A DNA stretch of 64,000 bases from Methanomicrobiales archaeon. GTDB lineage: Archaea; Halobacteriota; Methanomicrobia; Methanomicrobiales; JACTUA01. Below are positions 28,038 through 37,178 of this stretch, piece by piece. How positions within the stretch are numbered: position 1 is the stretch's first letter; each line of letters begins with the position of its first letter. Made by a program: the position numbers and the translations under genes. The notes beneath the pieces are model-generated. The model did not search any database. It saw only the letters and a program-made list of their open reading frames with translations, and was not told the origin of the DNA. The stretch lies in contig JASEFH010000009.1 of NCBI GenBank assembly GCA_030019205.1, forward strand, positions 1 through 64,000. The letters are read 5' to 3'.

Positions 28038-28568
28038 ATGGGTCTTCCAGGCGGACCGACACAGGATGAGATCATGGCGGTCGCCCTCCAGAAACTGGGA
28101 CTCCGACCGACCGATCGGGTGGCTGACATCGGCTGCGGGACCGGAAAGGTCTCCATGGCGATTGCGCGGCAGGCAGAGCGGGTATACGCGATCGACCGCC
28201 GGGAGGAGGCGATCGCCGAAGCGCGGGGGGCGGCAGCGGGTGCGGGCGTCTCGAATATCGACTTCCTGCCGGGCGAAGCCCGGCAGATCCTCGGCGGACT
28301 GGGGGAGCTCGATGCCGCCTTCGTGGGCGGGTCCCGGGACCTTCCCGAAGTGCTCGGCATCCTCGCACGGCAGGTGAAGGGCACGATCGTGGTGAACGCG
28401 GTCCTCGTGAACACGCTTGCGACGGCGATCTCGACCATGCGGGCGCTCGGCATCTTCCGCGAGGCGGTTCTGGTGCAGGTGGCGCGCTCCCGAGAGGTCG
28501 GCGGCGAGATCATGTTCCGCCCCATCGACCCCGTTTACATCGTCGTGGGGGGTGCGGCATGCTCGTAG
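28038..28568 (+). CDS. cbiT: Cobalt-precorrin-6B C15-methyltransferase (decarboxylating) CbiT
   Basis: A 176-residue Rossmann-fold SAM methyltransferase that methylates C15 and removes the C12 acetate carboxyl in the anaerobic cobalamin route. Motif I is VADIGCGTGKVSMAIA, then VYAIDRREEAI; the AFVGGSRDLPEVL loop is typical of CbiT. It is unfused from CbiE, which lies at the far end of the operon. AAGGTG precedes the ATG by a few bases. First gene of the cbi operon; a TATA-like ATTATTAAC lies about 28-36 bases upstream. Confidence 0.92.
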   Translation: MGLPGGPTQDEIMAVALQKLGLRPTDRVADIGCGTGKVSMAIARQAERVYAIDRREEAIAEARGAAAGAGVSNIDFLPGEARQILGGLGELDAAFVGGSRDLPEVLGILARQVKGTIVVNAVLVNTLATAISTMRALGIFREAVLVQVARSREVGGEIMFRPIDPVYIVVGGAACS

Positions 28569-29164
28569 GGCTGGGCCTGGGGCCGGGCGATCCCGAGCTC
28601 CTCACGCTCCGCGCAGTCCGCCTGCTGCGGGAGGCGGACGCGGTCTTCGTCCCGGGGCGCATCGCCCGCGATCTGGTCGCCCCCTACCGCGATGCAGAGA
28701 TCCTCTCCTTCCCCATGACCGAGGACGAGGCGGCGATCCGGAAAGTCATCGAGGAGCATGCAGACCGCATCGCACCCCATGCGGAGCGGGGTCTCGCGGT
28801 CTTCGGGCTCCTGGGGGATCCGAATCTCTTCTCCACCTACGGGCGGCTCGTGCAGGTGATCCGGGAGAAGCACCCGCAGATCCCGTGCACGTCCGAGCCC
28901 GGAGTGAGTGCCATCACCGCCTGGACCGCCGCGGCGGGAATCTCCCTCTCGGAGGGGTTCGAGGTCTCTGATGGCAGCGAGCCCCGCTGCCGGATCCTTC
29001 TTAAAGTGCGGAACCCGCGGGAGGACGCGGAGAGGCTCAAACGCCTGGGCTACAGCGAGTTCATCCTGCTGGAGCGGATGTACATGCCCGACGCCCGCAT
29101 CTACCCGGGAACGGCGCTGCCCGAGAAGAGCGATTACATGAGCATCCTGGTGGCGAGGCGATGA
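28559..29164 (+). CDS. cbiL: Cobalt-factor II / precorrin-2 C20-methyltransferase CbiL
   Basis: A 201-residue tetrapyrrole methylase that adds the C20 methyl, committing the ring to corrin. GLGLGPGDPELLTLRAVRLL at the N-terminus, FGLLGDPNLFSTYGRL and SEPGVSAITAWTAAAG are visible. It is shorter than many CbiL proteins (usually about 220-240), with a compact C-terminal domain. Overlaps cbiT by ten bases and cbiF by four (ATGA). Confidence 0.9.
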   Translation: MLVGLGLGPGDPELLTLRAVRLLREADAVFVPGRIARDLVAPYRDAEILSFPMTEDEAAIRKVIEEHADRIAPHAERGLAVFGLLGDPNLFSTYGRLVQVIREKHPQIPCTSEPGVSAITAWTAAAGISLSEGFEVSDGSEPRCRILLKVRNPREDAERLKRLGYSEFILLERMYMPDARIYPGTALPEKSDYMSILVARR

Positions 29165-29871
29165 CGAAGGTCTACTTCGTGGGCGCCGGACCCGGGGATC
29201 CCGACCTGATCACGGTGAAAGGCCGCAGGCTGCTCGAACGGGCAGATGTCCTCATCTACACCGGATCCCTGGTGAACCCGGCCCTCGTCGCCCTCTCGGG
29301 CGCACCCCTGAAGATGAACAGCCACGGTATGCACCTCCCCGAACTTCTGGAGGCGATGGCGTCGAACGCCCTTGCCGGGCGGACCGTCGTCCGCCTCCAT
29401 TCCGGCGACCCCTCGCTCTACGGGGCGATCGTGGAGCAGATCGACGGGCTCGCGGAGCGGGGCGTGGACGTGGAGATTGTGCCCGGCGTCTCCTCCCTCT
29501 TCGCTGCGGCGGCGGCTCTGAAAACCCAGCTGACGCTGCGGGGCGTCTCCGATACCCTGATCGTGACCCGCCCGCGGGGCAGGACGCTGGGGGATGACGC
29601 CCTTGCCGAGCTCTCACGCCACGGCGCGACGATGGTCGTCTTCCTGGGAGCCGATAAACTGCAGGAGGTGGTGTCTGCGGTGGAGTATCCGCCGGAGACG
29701 CCCGTGGCGGTCGTCTACCACGCCTCCTGGGATGACGAGCGGGTGGTGAAGGGAACGCTCGCCAACATCGTGGAGAGGGCCCGCTCGGCCGGCATCGAAC
29801 GGACGGCCCTGATCGTCATCGGGGGCGTCGTGGAACCGGATGGATATGCCAGGTCGGTGCTCTACGCATGA
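29161..29871 (+). CDS. cbiF: Cobalt-precorrin-4 C11-methyltransferase CbiF
   Basis: A 236-residue tetrapyrrole methylase adding the C11 methyl group. VYFVGAGPGDPDLITVKG, the CbiF-specific IYTGSLVNP, VRLHSGDPSLYGAIVEQI and EIVPGVSSLFAAAA are visible. Length is close to the family norm of about 250. Co-translated with cbiL and cbiG by ATGA overlaps. Confidence 0.94.
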   Translation: MTKVYFVGAGPGDPDLITVKGRRLLERADVLIYTGSLVNPALVALSGAPLKMNSHGMHLPELLEAMASNALAGRTVVRLHSGDPSLYGAIVEQIDGLAERGVDVEIVPGVSSLFAAAAALKTQLTLRGVSDTLIVTRPRGRTLGDDALAELSRHGATMVVFLGADKLQEVVSAVEYPPETPVAVVYHASWDDERVVKGTLANIVERARSAGIERTALIVIGGVVEPDGYARSVLYA

Positions 29872-30743
29872 CCGGCACTGTCGTCATCACCATGCCGCAC
29901 GCTCTCGGGAACGGGGAGCTGATCGCCCGCACCCTGGGGGCGGACCTGGTGCCCTACTCGGGAGACGCCTTCCGCGACGCCTTCTCACGCTACCGCCGGA
30001 TCGTTGCGCTCATGGCCGCCGGGATCGCGGTGCGGCAGCTGGCCCCTCTGATACAGAGCAAGTGGGAGGATCCGGCGGTGGTCGTCGTCAGCCCGGACCT
30101 CGCCCATGCCATCCCCATCCTCGGCGGGCACCATGGCGGGAACGCCCTCGCCAGGGAGCTTCAGGCCTGCCTCGGGATCCAGGCGGTGATCACCACGGCA
30201 ACCGAGGCTGCGGGCAGGGAGTCGGTCGAGGGGATCGCTGCCCGCGAGGGTTGCACCGTCCTGAATCGAACCTCCACCCGGGCAGCGAACGCCGCGATGC
30301 TGGAGGGTGACGTGCCGCTCTACGCGATCCCGGGTCCGGGGGTGGTGATCGCGGGCCCTTCCGTATCGATTCTGCTGCGGGGAGGCGAGTACGTGGTCGG
30401 AATCGGCTGCCGCCGGGGCGTGTCCCGCGACGAGGTGCTGTCTGCCCTCTCGAAGGGTCTGCGGGACGCCGGGATCGGTCCGGATTCCGTGCTTGCGTAT
30501 GCCACGACAGAGCGGAAGCGGGGGGAGTCCGCTCTCTCCGAGGCCGTCTCCGCCCTCTCGGGAAACCTGGTCTTCCTGCAGGACGCGCAGATTAATGCCC
30601 AGCCGCCCGGCACCCCGTCCGCCGCCGCGCGGCTGGGACTGCAGGGCGTGGCCGAACCCTGCGCCCGGGCGCTCTCAGGGAGAAAGGAGATCGTCATGGC
30701 GAAGAGAGCCTACGGGAGGGTGACCGTTGCCGTCGCCCGATGA
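29868..30743 (+). CDS. cbiG: Cobalt-precorrin-5A hydrolase CbiG
   Basis: A 291-residue enzyme opening the delta-lactone of cobalt-precorrin-5A and releasing the C20 unit as acetaldehyde. N-terminal domain: RRIVALMAAGIAVRQLAPLI with SKWEDPAVVVV, then HAIPILGGHHGGNALARELQ. C-terminal domain: YVVGIGCRRGVSRDEVLSAL. Some archaea fuse CbiG with CbiH; here they are separate but overlap by 17 bases. Confidence 0.93.
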   Translation: MTGTVVITMPHALGNGELIARTLGADLVPYSGDAFRDAFSRYRRIVALMAAGIAVRQLAPLIQSKWEDPAVVVVSPDLAHAIPILGGHHGGNALARELQACLGIQAVITTATEAAGRESVEGIAAREGCTVLNRTSTRAANAAMLEGDVPLYAIPGPGVVIAGPSVSILLRGGEYVVGIGCRRGVSRDEVLSALSKGLRDAGIGPDSVLAYATTERKRGESALSEAVSALSGNLVFLQDAQINAQPPGTPSAAARLGLQGVAEPCARALSGRKEIVMAKRAYGRVTVAVAR

Positions 30744-31509
30744 GTCCTGCGGCCGTCTCTGCATTGTGGGGACCGGGCCGGGGGATATCGCCTGCATGAC
30801 CGAAAGAGCGCGGAGGGCGATCGCGGACGCCGAGTACGTCATCGGGAACGGCCGCTACCTGGACCTGATCGAAGACCTGATCGCGGGCAAGACTGTCCTG
30901 CGGAGCGGCATGGGGCGGGAGGTCGAGCGGGCGGAGACGGCGGCAGAGCTGGCGGCGGAGCACCGCGTCGCCCTGGTGAGCGGCGGAGATCCGGGCATCT
31001 ACGGCATGGCGTCCATCGTCCTCGAGGTGATCGAGCGGCGGGGACTGGACGTGGCGGTGGAGGTGGTTCCCGGGGTAACTGCGGCCCAGGCAGCCGCATC
31101 GCTCCTGGGATCGCCCCTCTCGGGCGACCACGTCACGCTCAGCCTCTCCGATCTCCTCACACCCTGGGCGGTGATCGAGAAGAGGCTGGATCTCGCCTTC
31201 TCGATGAGGGTGCCGGTAGTCATCTACAACCCAAAGAGCCGGGGGCGGGCGGAGCACTGCGCGCGGGCGCTGGAGATAGCCCGCGCGCACCTACCCCCGC
31301 AGACGCCGGTCGGGATCGTGCGGAACGCCTATCGCCCCGAAGAGCGGGTCGTCGTCACGACGCTGGAAGAGATTGCAGACTTTCTGAAGGACGTGGACAT
31401 GCACTCCACCCTGATCGTCGGCGGGGAGGAGAGCAGGATCTGGAGGAGCGGTTCGGATGCACGGGGAATCATCACGCCGCGGGGATACCACCGCAAATAC
31501 GTATACTGA
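30727..31509 (+). CDS. cbiH: Cobalt-precorrin-3B C17-methyltransferase CbiH
   Basis: A 260-residue ring-contracting tetrapyrrole methylase. LCIVGTGPGDIACMTERAR, YVIGNGRYLDLI, ALVSGGDPGIYGMASIVLE and EVVPGVTAAQAAASLLGSPL followed by SGDH match the CobJ/CbiH subfamily. The start is a TTG at 30727, seven bases after GGAGGG; no ATG is available before the essential GTGPGD motif. Overlaps cbiG and, by 53 bases, cbiC. Confidence 0.92.
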   Translation: MPSPDESCGRLCIVGTGPGDIACMTERARRAIADAEYVIGNGRYLDLIEDLIAGKTVLRSGMGREVERAETAAELAAEHRVALVSGGDPGIYGMASIVLEVIERRGLDVAVEVVPGVTAAQAAASLLGSPLSGDHVTLSLSDLLTPWAVIEKRLDLAFSMRVPVVIYNPKSRGRAEHCARALEIARAHLPPQTPVGIVRNAYRPEERVVVTTLEEIADFLKDVDMHSTLIVGGEESRIWRSGSDARGIITPRGYHRKYVY

Positions 31510-32143
31510 TCCGGGGGCCGTCACCGAGGAGGCGTACGGCATCTCGAGGAAGAGCCGTCAGATCGCGCGGGAGCGGGTCGGGGACAGCGGTCCCGAGGAC
31601 CGCATCCGCCAGCGCTGCGCCATCGCCGTCGGGGACTTCGACATGGCGGACTTGATGAGGTTCGCGAACCGCCCGGTGCAGGCGGGACTGCGGGCGCTCG
31701 CCGGTGGGGCTCCCATTGTCACGGACATCCGCATGGTGCAGGCTGGCATCCAGAAGAAGGGGCACACCAGCCGCATCCTCTGCGCCCTCGATCACGGCGA
31801 GGAGATCGCCCGGGAGAGCGGCATCACACGCACGTCCGCCGGGTTCCTGGCGCTGCGCCGTCGCCTGGACGGAGCGATCGTCGTGATCGGGAACGCGCCT
31901 TCCGCCCTGCTCACGATCTGCAGCCTGATCGGGGAGGGCGTTCGGCCGGCGCTCGTAATCGGGACCCCCGTCGGGTTCGTGAACGCCGCCGAGAGCAAGG
32001 AGGCGCTGCGGAGCCTGGATGTCCCTTCCATCTCCTGCGAGGGGACGCGGGGCGGCACCCCGGTGGCAGTCGCCGCCCTGAACGAACTGATCACCCTCCG
32101 CATCGAGGAGCAGGATGCTGCGGGATCCGGTAACGGGATTTGA
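31457..32143 (+). CDS. cbiC: Cobalt-precorrin-8 methylmutase CbiC
   Basis: A 228-residue enzyme shifting the C11 methyl to C12, giving cobyrinate. PIVTDIRMVQAGIQKKGH, HTSRILCALDHG and AIVVIGNAPSALLTI followed by VIGTPVGFVNAAESKE are family landmarks. At the place where bacterial CobH has its catalytic histidine (RLVHACG), this protein reads RCAIAVGDFD, with Ile in the His position by eye alignment. The start at 31457 gives a 25-residue leader; GGAGGAG precedes it by about ten bases. The 53-base overlap with cbiH is long for this operon. Confidence 0.9.
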   Translation: MHGESSRRGDTTANTYTDPGAVTEEAYGISRKSRQIARERVGDSGPEDRIRQRCAIAVGDFDMADLMRFANRPVQAGLRALAGGAPIVTDIRMVQAGIQKKGHTSRILCALDHGEEIARESGITRTSAGFLALRRRLDGAIVVIGNAPSALLTICSLIGEGVRPALVIGTPVGFVNAAESKEALRSLDVPSISCEGTRGGTPVAVAALNELITLRIEEQDAAGSGNGI

Positions 32144-33128
32144 GTACCCGGAGACCTGGGCGGCGGCCTGCCGGGACCCGCAGCGCCGTGCGCTCGTGGC
32201 GGCGGGGCTCGCCGTGCTCACGGCATCCGGGGCCGCGCTCCGGCGGGGCTTCACCACCGGGACGACGGCAGCCGCAGCGGCCAAGGCGGCGGTTCTCTCG
32301 CTGGCAGGCGGCGAACCCGCGTCCGTCGATCTTACTCTGCCCTGCGGGATCGCGGTTTCCATACCCGTGACGGCCCGGCAGGGACGTGCGACCGCACGCA
32401 AGGATCCCGGTGACTACCCGGAAGACGCGACAGCGGGTGCGGAGTTCGTGGCGGCCGCCAAACGGATATCCGGAGGAATCGAGATCGACGCCGGCGAGGG
32501 GATCGGGCGGTGGATGCGGGACACCCCGCGGGCGCGGCGGGGGGAGCCTGCGATCAGCCGCACCGCTCTGGAGAGTATCGAGCGCGCGGTCGCCGAAGCG
32601 GTGGAGGCGGCCGGGCTCGCAGGAGCGCGGGTGGAGCTCTCCGTCCCGCAGGGTCGGCGGATCGCTCGGCAGACCCTCAACCCCCGCATCGGGATCGAGG
32701 GCGGCATCTCCATCCTGGGCACCACGGGGCTCGTTGAGCCCTGGGACGACCACCTCGTGGAGTCGGTGATCGAGCGGATCGAACGATCGCGGCGGGTGGT
32801 GCTGGCGACCGGCCGCACGGGCCTCCGCTATGCCCGACTGCTCTTCCCCGCCCACGAGGTGGTGCTGGTCGGCAGCCGGATCGGAGCGGCGCTGGATGCG
32901 GCAAAGGGGGACGTCGTCCTCTGCGGCCTCCCCGGGCTGATCCTGCGGTTCATCGATCCCGGTATTCTGGAGGGAACGGGCTGCGCGACCGTCGAGGAGC
33001 TCGTCCTCTCCCCCTCATGGGAAGCGGCGCGAGAGAGGGCGCTCGGGGCGTACAGAGAGCGGTATCCATGGGTTCGGGTCGTCCTGCTCGCGCGGGAGGG
33101 GCGCATTCTAGGGGAGAGCGGATGCTGA
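32115..33128 (+). CDS. cbiD: Cobalt-precorrin-5B C1-methyltransferase CbiD
   Basis: A 337-residue methyltransferase, unrelated to the other tetrapyrrole methylases, adding the C1 methyl. The glycine/threonine-rich LRRGFTTGTTAAAAAKAA, KDPGDYPEDATAGAEFV, INPxIG-like LNPRIGIEGGISILGTTGLV and ATGRTGLRYAR are visible. The first 35 residues carry a VTGFEYPETW segment that is unusual at the N-terminus of CbiD but reads in the same frame. Overlaps cbiC by 29 bases and cbiE by seven. Confidence 0.93.
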   Translation: MLRDPVTGFEYPETWAAACRDPQRRALVAAGLAVLTASGAALRRGFTTGTTAAAAAKAAVLSLAGGEPASVDLTLPCGIAVSIPVTARQGRATARKDPGDYPEDATAGAEFVAAAKRISGGIEIDAGEGIGRWMRDTPRARRGEPAISRTALESIERAVAEAVEAAGLAGARVELSVPQGRRIARQTLNPRIGIEGGISILGTTGLVEPWDDHLVESVIERIERSRRVVLATGRTGLRYARLLFPAHEVVLVGSRIGAALDAAKGDVVLCGLPGLILRFIDPGILEGTGCATVEELVLSPSWEAARERALGAYRERYPWVRVVLLAREGRILGESGC

Positions 33129-33694
33129 TCGTCGGTGTCGGCTGCGGGCCGGGGATGATAACAGAGCAGGCGATCGCCGTCCTGCGGACCGCACGGCGCG
33201 TCTACGGCTCCGAACGGGCGATCGCGCTCGCCAGCGCCCACCTGCCCGAAGGGTGCGACGTGCGGGTGATCGAGGACTACCGGCGCCTGAAGGACCTCCC
33301 GCAGGACGCGGTGGTCCTGTCCACAGGGGACCCGATGCTCGCCGGGCTCGGCTATCTCCCGGGCACGGTCGTCCCGGGCATCTCCTCGATGCAGGTCGCC
33401 TTCGCCCGCCTCCGCATCCCGCTCGCCCGCGCCGCCATCATCGCCGCCCACGGGAGAGATCATGCACGGGCGATCGAAGAGGCGCGGAACGAGGTTCTCC
33501 GGGGTCGGGTCGCCTTCATCGTCGCCGACCCGGCCTTCCCGGTCGCGCCGCTGGCATCCGCCCTTCCTCCCGGGACGCGGGTCGCCCTCTGCGAGAATCT
33601 GGGATACCCGGAGGAGCGGATAGCACTGGGTACGGCGGAGGAGCCGCCCGAACCGCGGGCGGACCTCTTCGTCGTTGTGGCCGGTTCCTTCTGA
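33122..33694 (+). CDS. cbiE: Cobalt-precorrin-7 C5-methyltransferase CbiE
   Basis: A 190-residue tetrapyrrole methylase adding the C5 methyl group. LIVGVGCGPGMITEQAIAVL, YGSERAIALA, DAVVLSTGDPMLAGLG and TVVPGISSMQVAFARLRIPL are visible. The ATG at 33122 follows GGGGAGAGCGG and overlaps the cbiD stop; the upstream extension of the frame is a shadow. It ends the cbi operon, facing the pyk gene with only seven bases between stops. Confidence 0.93.
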   Translation: MLIVGVGCGPGMITEQAIAVLRTARRVYGSERAIALASAHLPEGCDVRVIEDYRRLKDLPQDAVVLSTGDPMLAGLGYLPGTVVPGISSMQVAFARLRIPLARAAIIAAHGRDHARAIEEARNEVLRGRVAFIVADPAFPVAPLASALPPGTRVALCENLGYPEERIALGTAEEPPEPRADLFVVVAGSF

Positions 33695-33701
33695 TGCCCC
33701 G

Positions 33702-35141
<1,440 letters not shown>

Positions 35142-35268
35142 GGATACCATCTCACGCAATGGCCCTATCTTCGGAGGAGACTCGGCTTCCCCCTTTAAAT
35201 CCGTTTCGCCGTGCCGCTGCCATGCCGGAGCGGAAGCGCGGGCTCGCATCAGCAGGTTTATCAATCAA

Positions 35269-35310
35269 AACTTATAAAATAAATTTGAGTTAAATCAAAA
35301 TAACCTGATT
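35269..35310 (+). promoter_or_regulatory. Promoter and candidate operator of the cobalt importer operon
   Basis: ACTTATAAAATAAAT is a good TATA box about 40-53 bases before the cbiM ATG. Overlapping it and just downstream are two inverted repeats: TTTGA-N6-TCAAA (35284-35299) and AATCA-N8-TGATT (35293-35310). A repressor bound there would block initiation. The regulator is unknown; cobalt- or B12-sensing would make sense. Confidence 0.4.
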
Positions 35311-35321
35311 TGGGTGATGCG

Positions 35322-36017
35322 ATGCACATCATGGAAGGATACCTGCCAGGTATATGGTCGCTGTTCTGGTTTCTGGTCTCGATGCCGTTCCTCCTCTACG
35401 GCATGTACCAGGTGAAGAAGGTGTTCCGCGACAGGCGCGAAGCCCTGCCCCTGCTGGCAGTGGCCGGAGCGTTCGTCTTCGTGCTCTCCTCGCTCAAACT
35501 GCCGTCGATCACGGGCAGCTGCTCTCATCCTACCGGCACGGGTCTCGCCGCGATCCTCTTCGGGCCGGCCGCCGCCTCCATCCTGGGCGTCATCGTCCTC
35601 CTCTACCAGGCGCTCTTCCTGGCCCACGGCGGCCTCTCCACCCTCGGCGCCAATGTCTTCTCCATGGGCATCGCCGGGCCGCTGGCAGCATACGGGATCT
35701 ACCGCGCCGGCAGGCGGCTGAACCTGAACACCTATGCAACGGTCTTCCTGGCCGCCGCCATCGCAGATCTCTCCACGTACGTGGTGACCTCCCTGCAGCT
35801 GGCGCTCGCCTTCCCCGCCGGGGCGGGAGGTGTCTGGGCTTCCTTCGTCGCCTTCGGCTCCATCTTCGCCATCACCCAGGTACCTCTCGCCATCCTGGAG
35901 GGCGTGGTGACCGGGCTCATCTTCAAGTATATCATCGACCTCCGCCCCGACATCCTGGTCCGCCTGAACGTCCTGCCCGCCCAGGCTGTCGCGAGAGTGA
36001 AGGAGGCGAGGGCATGA
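35322..36017 (+). CDS. cbiM: Cobalt ECF transporter substrate-binding subunit CbiM
   Basis: A 231-residue membrane protein with about six helices. The N-terminus MHIMEGYLP provides the metal ligands (free amino group and His2) that bind cobalt in the CbiM/NikM family, so the start at 35322 is functionally fixed. SITGSCSHPTGTGLAAILFG near residue 65 is a family signature. GGGTG lies just upstream. Its stop overlaps cbiN as ATGA. Confidence 0.95.
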   Translation: MHIMEGYLPGIWSLFWFLVSMPFLLYGMYQVKKVFRDRREALPLLAVAGAFVFVLSSLKLPSITGSCSHPTGTGLAAILFGPAAASILGVIVLLYQALFLAHGGLSTLGANVFSMGIAGPLAAYGIYRAGRRLNLNTYATVFLAAAIADLSTYVVTSLQLALAFPAGAGGVWASFVAFGSIFAITQVPLAILEGVVTGLIFKYIIDLRPDILVRLNVLPAQAVARVKEARA

Positions 36018-36313
36018 AGAGGAAGGGCGAACTGATCGCAGCGCTCGCGATCGTCATCATGGCGATCGTATTCCTCTATCAGAACGCCCAGATCCAGGCG
36101 AATCTGGCGGAAGGCGAGGAAGCCTGGGGCGGCGCGGACGGGAGCGCAGCTGAGCTGCTGGAAGAGCAGGGCTACGTCCCCTGGATGCAGCCGATCTGGG
36201 AGCCGCCGAGCGGAGAGATCGAGAGCCTCCTCTTCAGTCTTCAGGCCGCGATCGGGGCCGGCATCATCGGCTACTTCTTCGGCTACAACCGCGGGAAGAG
36301 ACAGGGTGAGTGA
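36014..36313 (+). CDS. cbiN: Cobalt transporter small subunit CbiN
   Basis: A 99-residue protein with a helix at each end (about 7-24 and 74-93) and an acidic periplasm-side loop between them with GADGSAAELLEEQGYVPW. This is the CbiN layout; CbiN loads metal into CbiM. It ends YFFGYNRGKRQGE. Translationally coupled to cbiM. Confidence 0.93.
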   Translation: MKRKGELIAALAIVIMAIVFLYQNAQIQANLAEGEEAWGGADGSAAELLEEQGYVPWMQPIWEPPSGEIESLLFSLQAAIGAGIIGYFFGYNRGKRQGE

Positions 36314-36382
36314 GGTCTGGCAGTCCGGGAGAAGATGGGCTTTTTGCGTCTTGGCGGCAAAGAGTGATCTGCAGGAGAGACG

Positions 36383-37168
36383 ATGACCGAGACGATCCTC
36401 GACGATTTCGCCAACACCAATGCCCTCTCCTCCGTAGATCCCCGGCTGAAGGTGGCGCTTTCCATCGGCGCCATCCTGATCAGCGTATCGTCGACGAGCC
36501 CCGTCGCCCCGGCATTCGTCGCGGCGACGATGGGGCTCGCTACCGTCCTGCTGGCGAAAATACCGCTCTCCTTCTACCTGCGGGCCCTTCTGGCGCCCCT
36601 GCTCTTCATCGTCACAGGCGGCGCCGTGATCCTGTTCGTAACGGGCAGCGGCGATCCCCTCTTCTCCGTGCCACTCTCCGTCGTCACCCTGACGGCGACG
36701 CGAGATGCGGCGAACCTCACGATCCTCGTGGCGGCACGGGCGCTCGGAGGCATCTGCTCGCTCTTCTTCATCGCGCTCACCACCCCCCTGATCGAGATAT
36801 TCTCGCTTCTGCGGTCGGCAGGGCTCCCGCGGGAGTTCGTAGACCTATCCATGCTCGTCTACCGCTCCATCTTCGTCCTGATCGGGGAAGCGATCGCGAT
36901 CGGCAACGCCCAGGTCATGCGGCAGGGCTACACGACATTCCGCAACTCGATATCTGCCCTCTCCATGCTCGGCTCGATGCTCTTCGTACGGGCGTGGGAG
37001 AGGGGCGAAGATCTCATTCTCGCGATGGACGCCCGCTGCTACGACGGAAGGCTGGAACTCCTGGAGAACGAGCGGAGGATCTCGATCCGGGGCACCCTGC
37101 TGGTGATCGGGTACTTGGCAGGCGCCGCCGCCCTGATGGTCGGAACCGCGTCGCTGGAAGTGCTGTAG
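36383..37168 (+). CDS. cbiQ: ECF transporter transmembrane subunit CbiQ
   Basis: A 261-residue T-component linking the CbiM substrate unit to the ATPase. It starts with DDFANTNALSSVDPRLKV, the usual opening before the first helices, and has about five helices. A coupling helix with LVYRSIFVLIGEA and the GSMLFVRAWERGEDLILAMD motif, which contacts the ATPase, follows near 190-215. GGAGAG lies eight bases before the ATG. Ten bases separate it from cbiO. Confidence 0.93.
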   Translation: MTETILDDFANTNALSSVDPRLKVALSIGAILISVSSTSPVAPAFVAATMGLATVLLAKIPLSFYLRALLAPLLFIVTGGAVILFVTGSGDPLFSVPLSVVTLTATRDAANLTILVAARALGGICSLFFIALTTPLIEIFSLLRSAGLPREFVDLSMLVYRSIFVLIGEAIAIGNAQVMRQGYTTFRNSISALSMLGSMLFVRAWERGEDLILAMDARCYDGRLELLENERRISIRGTLLVIGYLAGAAALMVGTASLEVL

Positions 37169-37178
37169 GAGACCGATC

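Noticed and set aside
35264-35322. Longer pyruvate kinase starting at a TTG at 35264
   Set aside because: The extra 41 residues have no pyruvate kinase character and overlap the promoter zone of cbiM.
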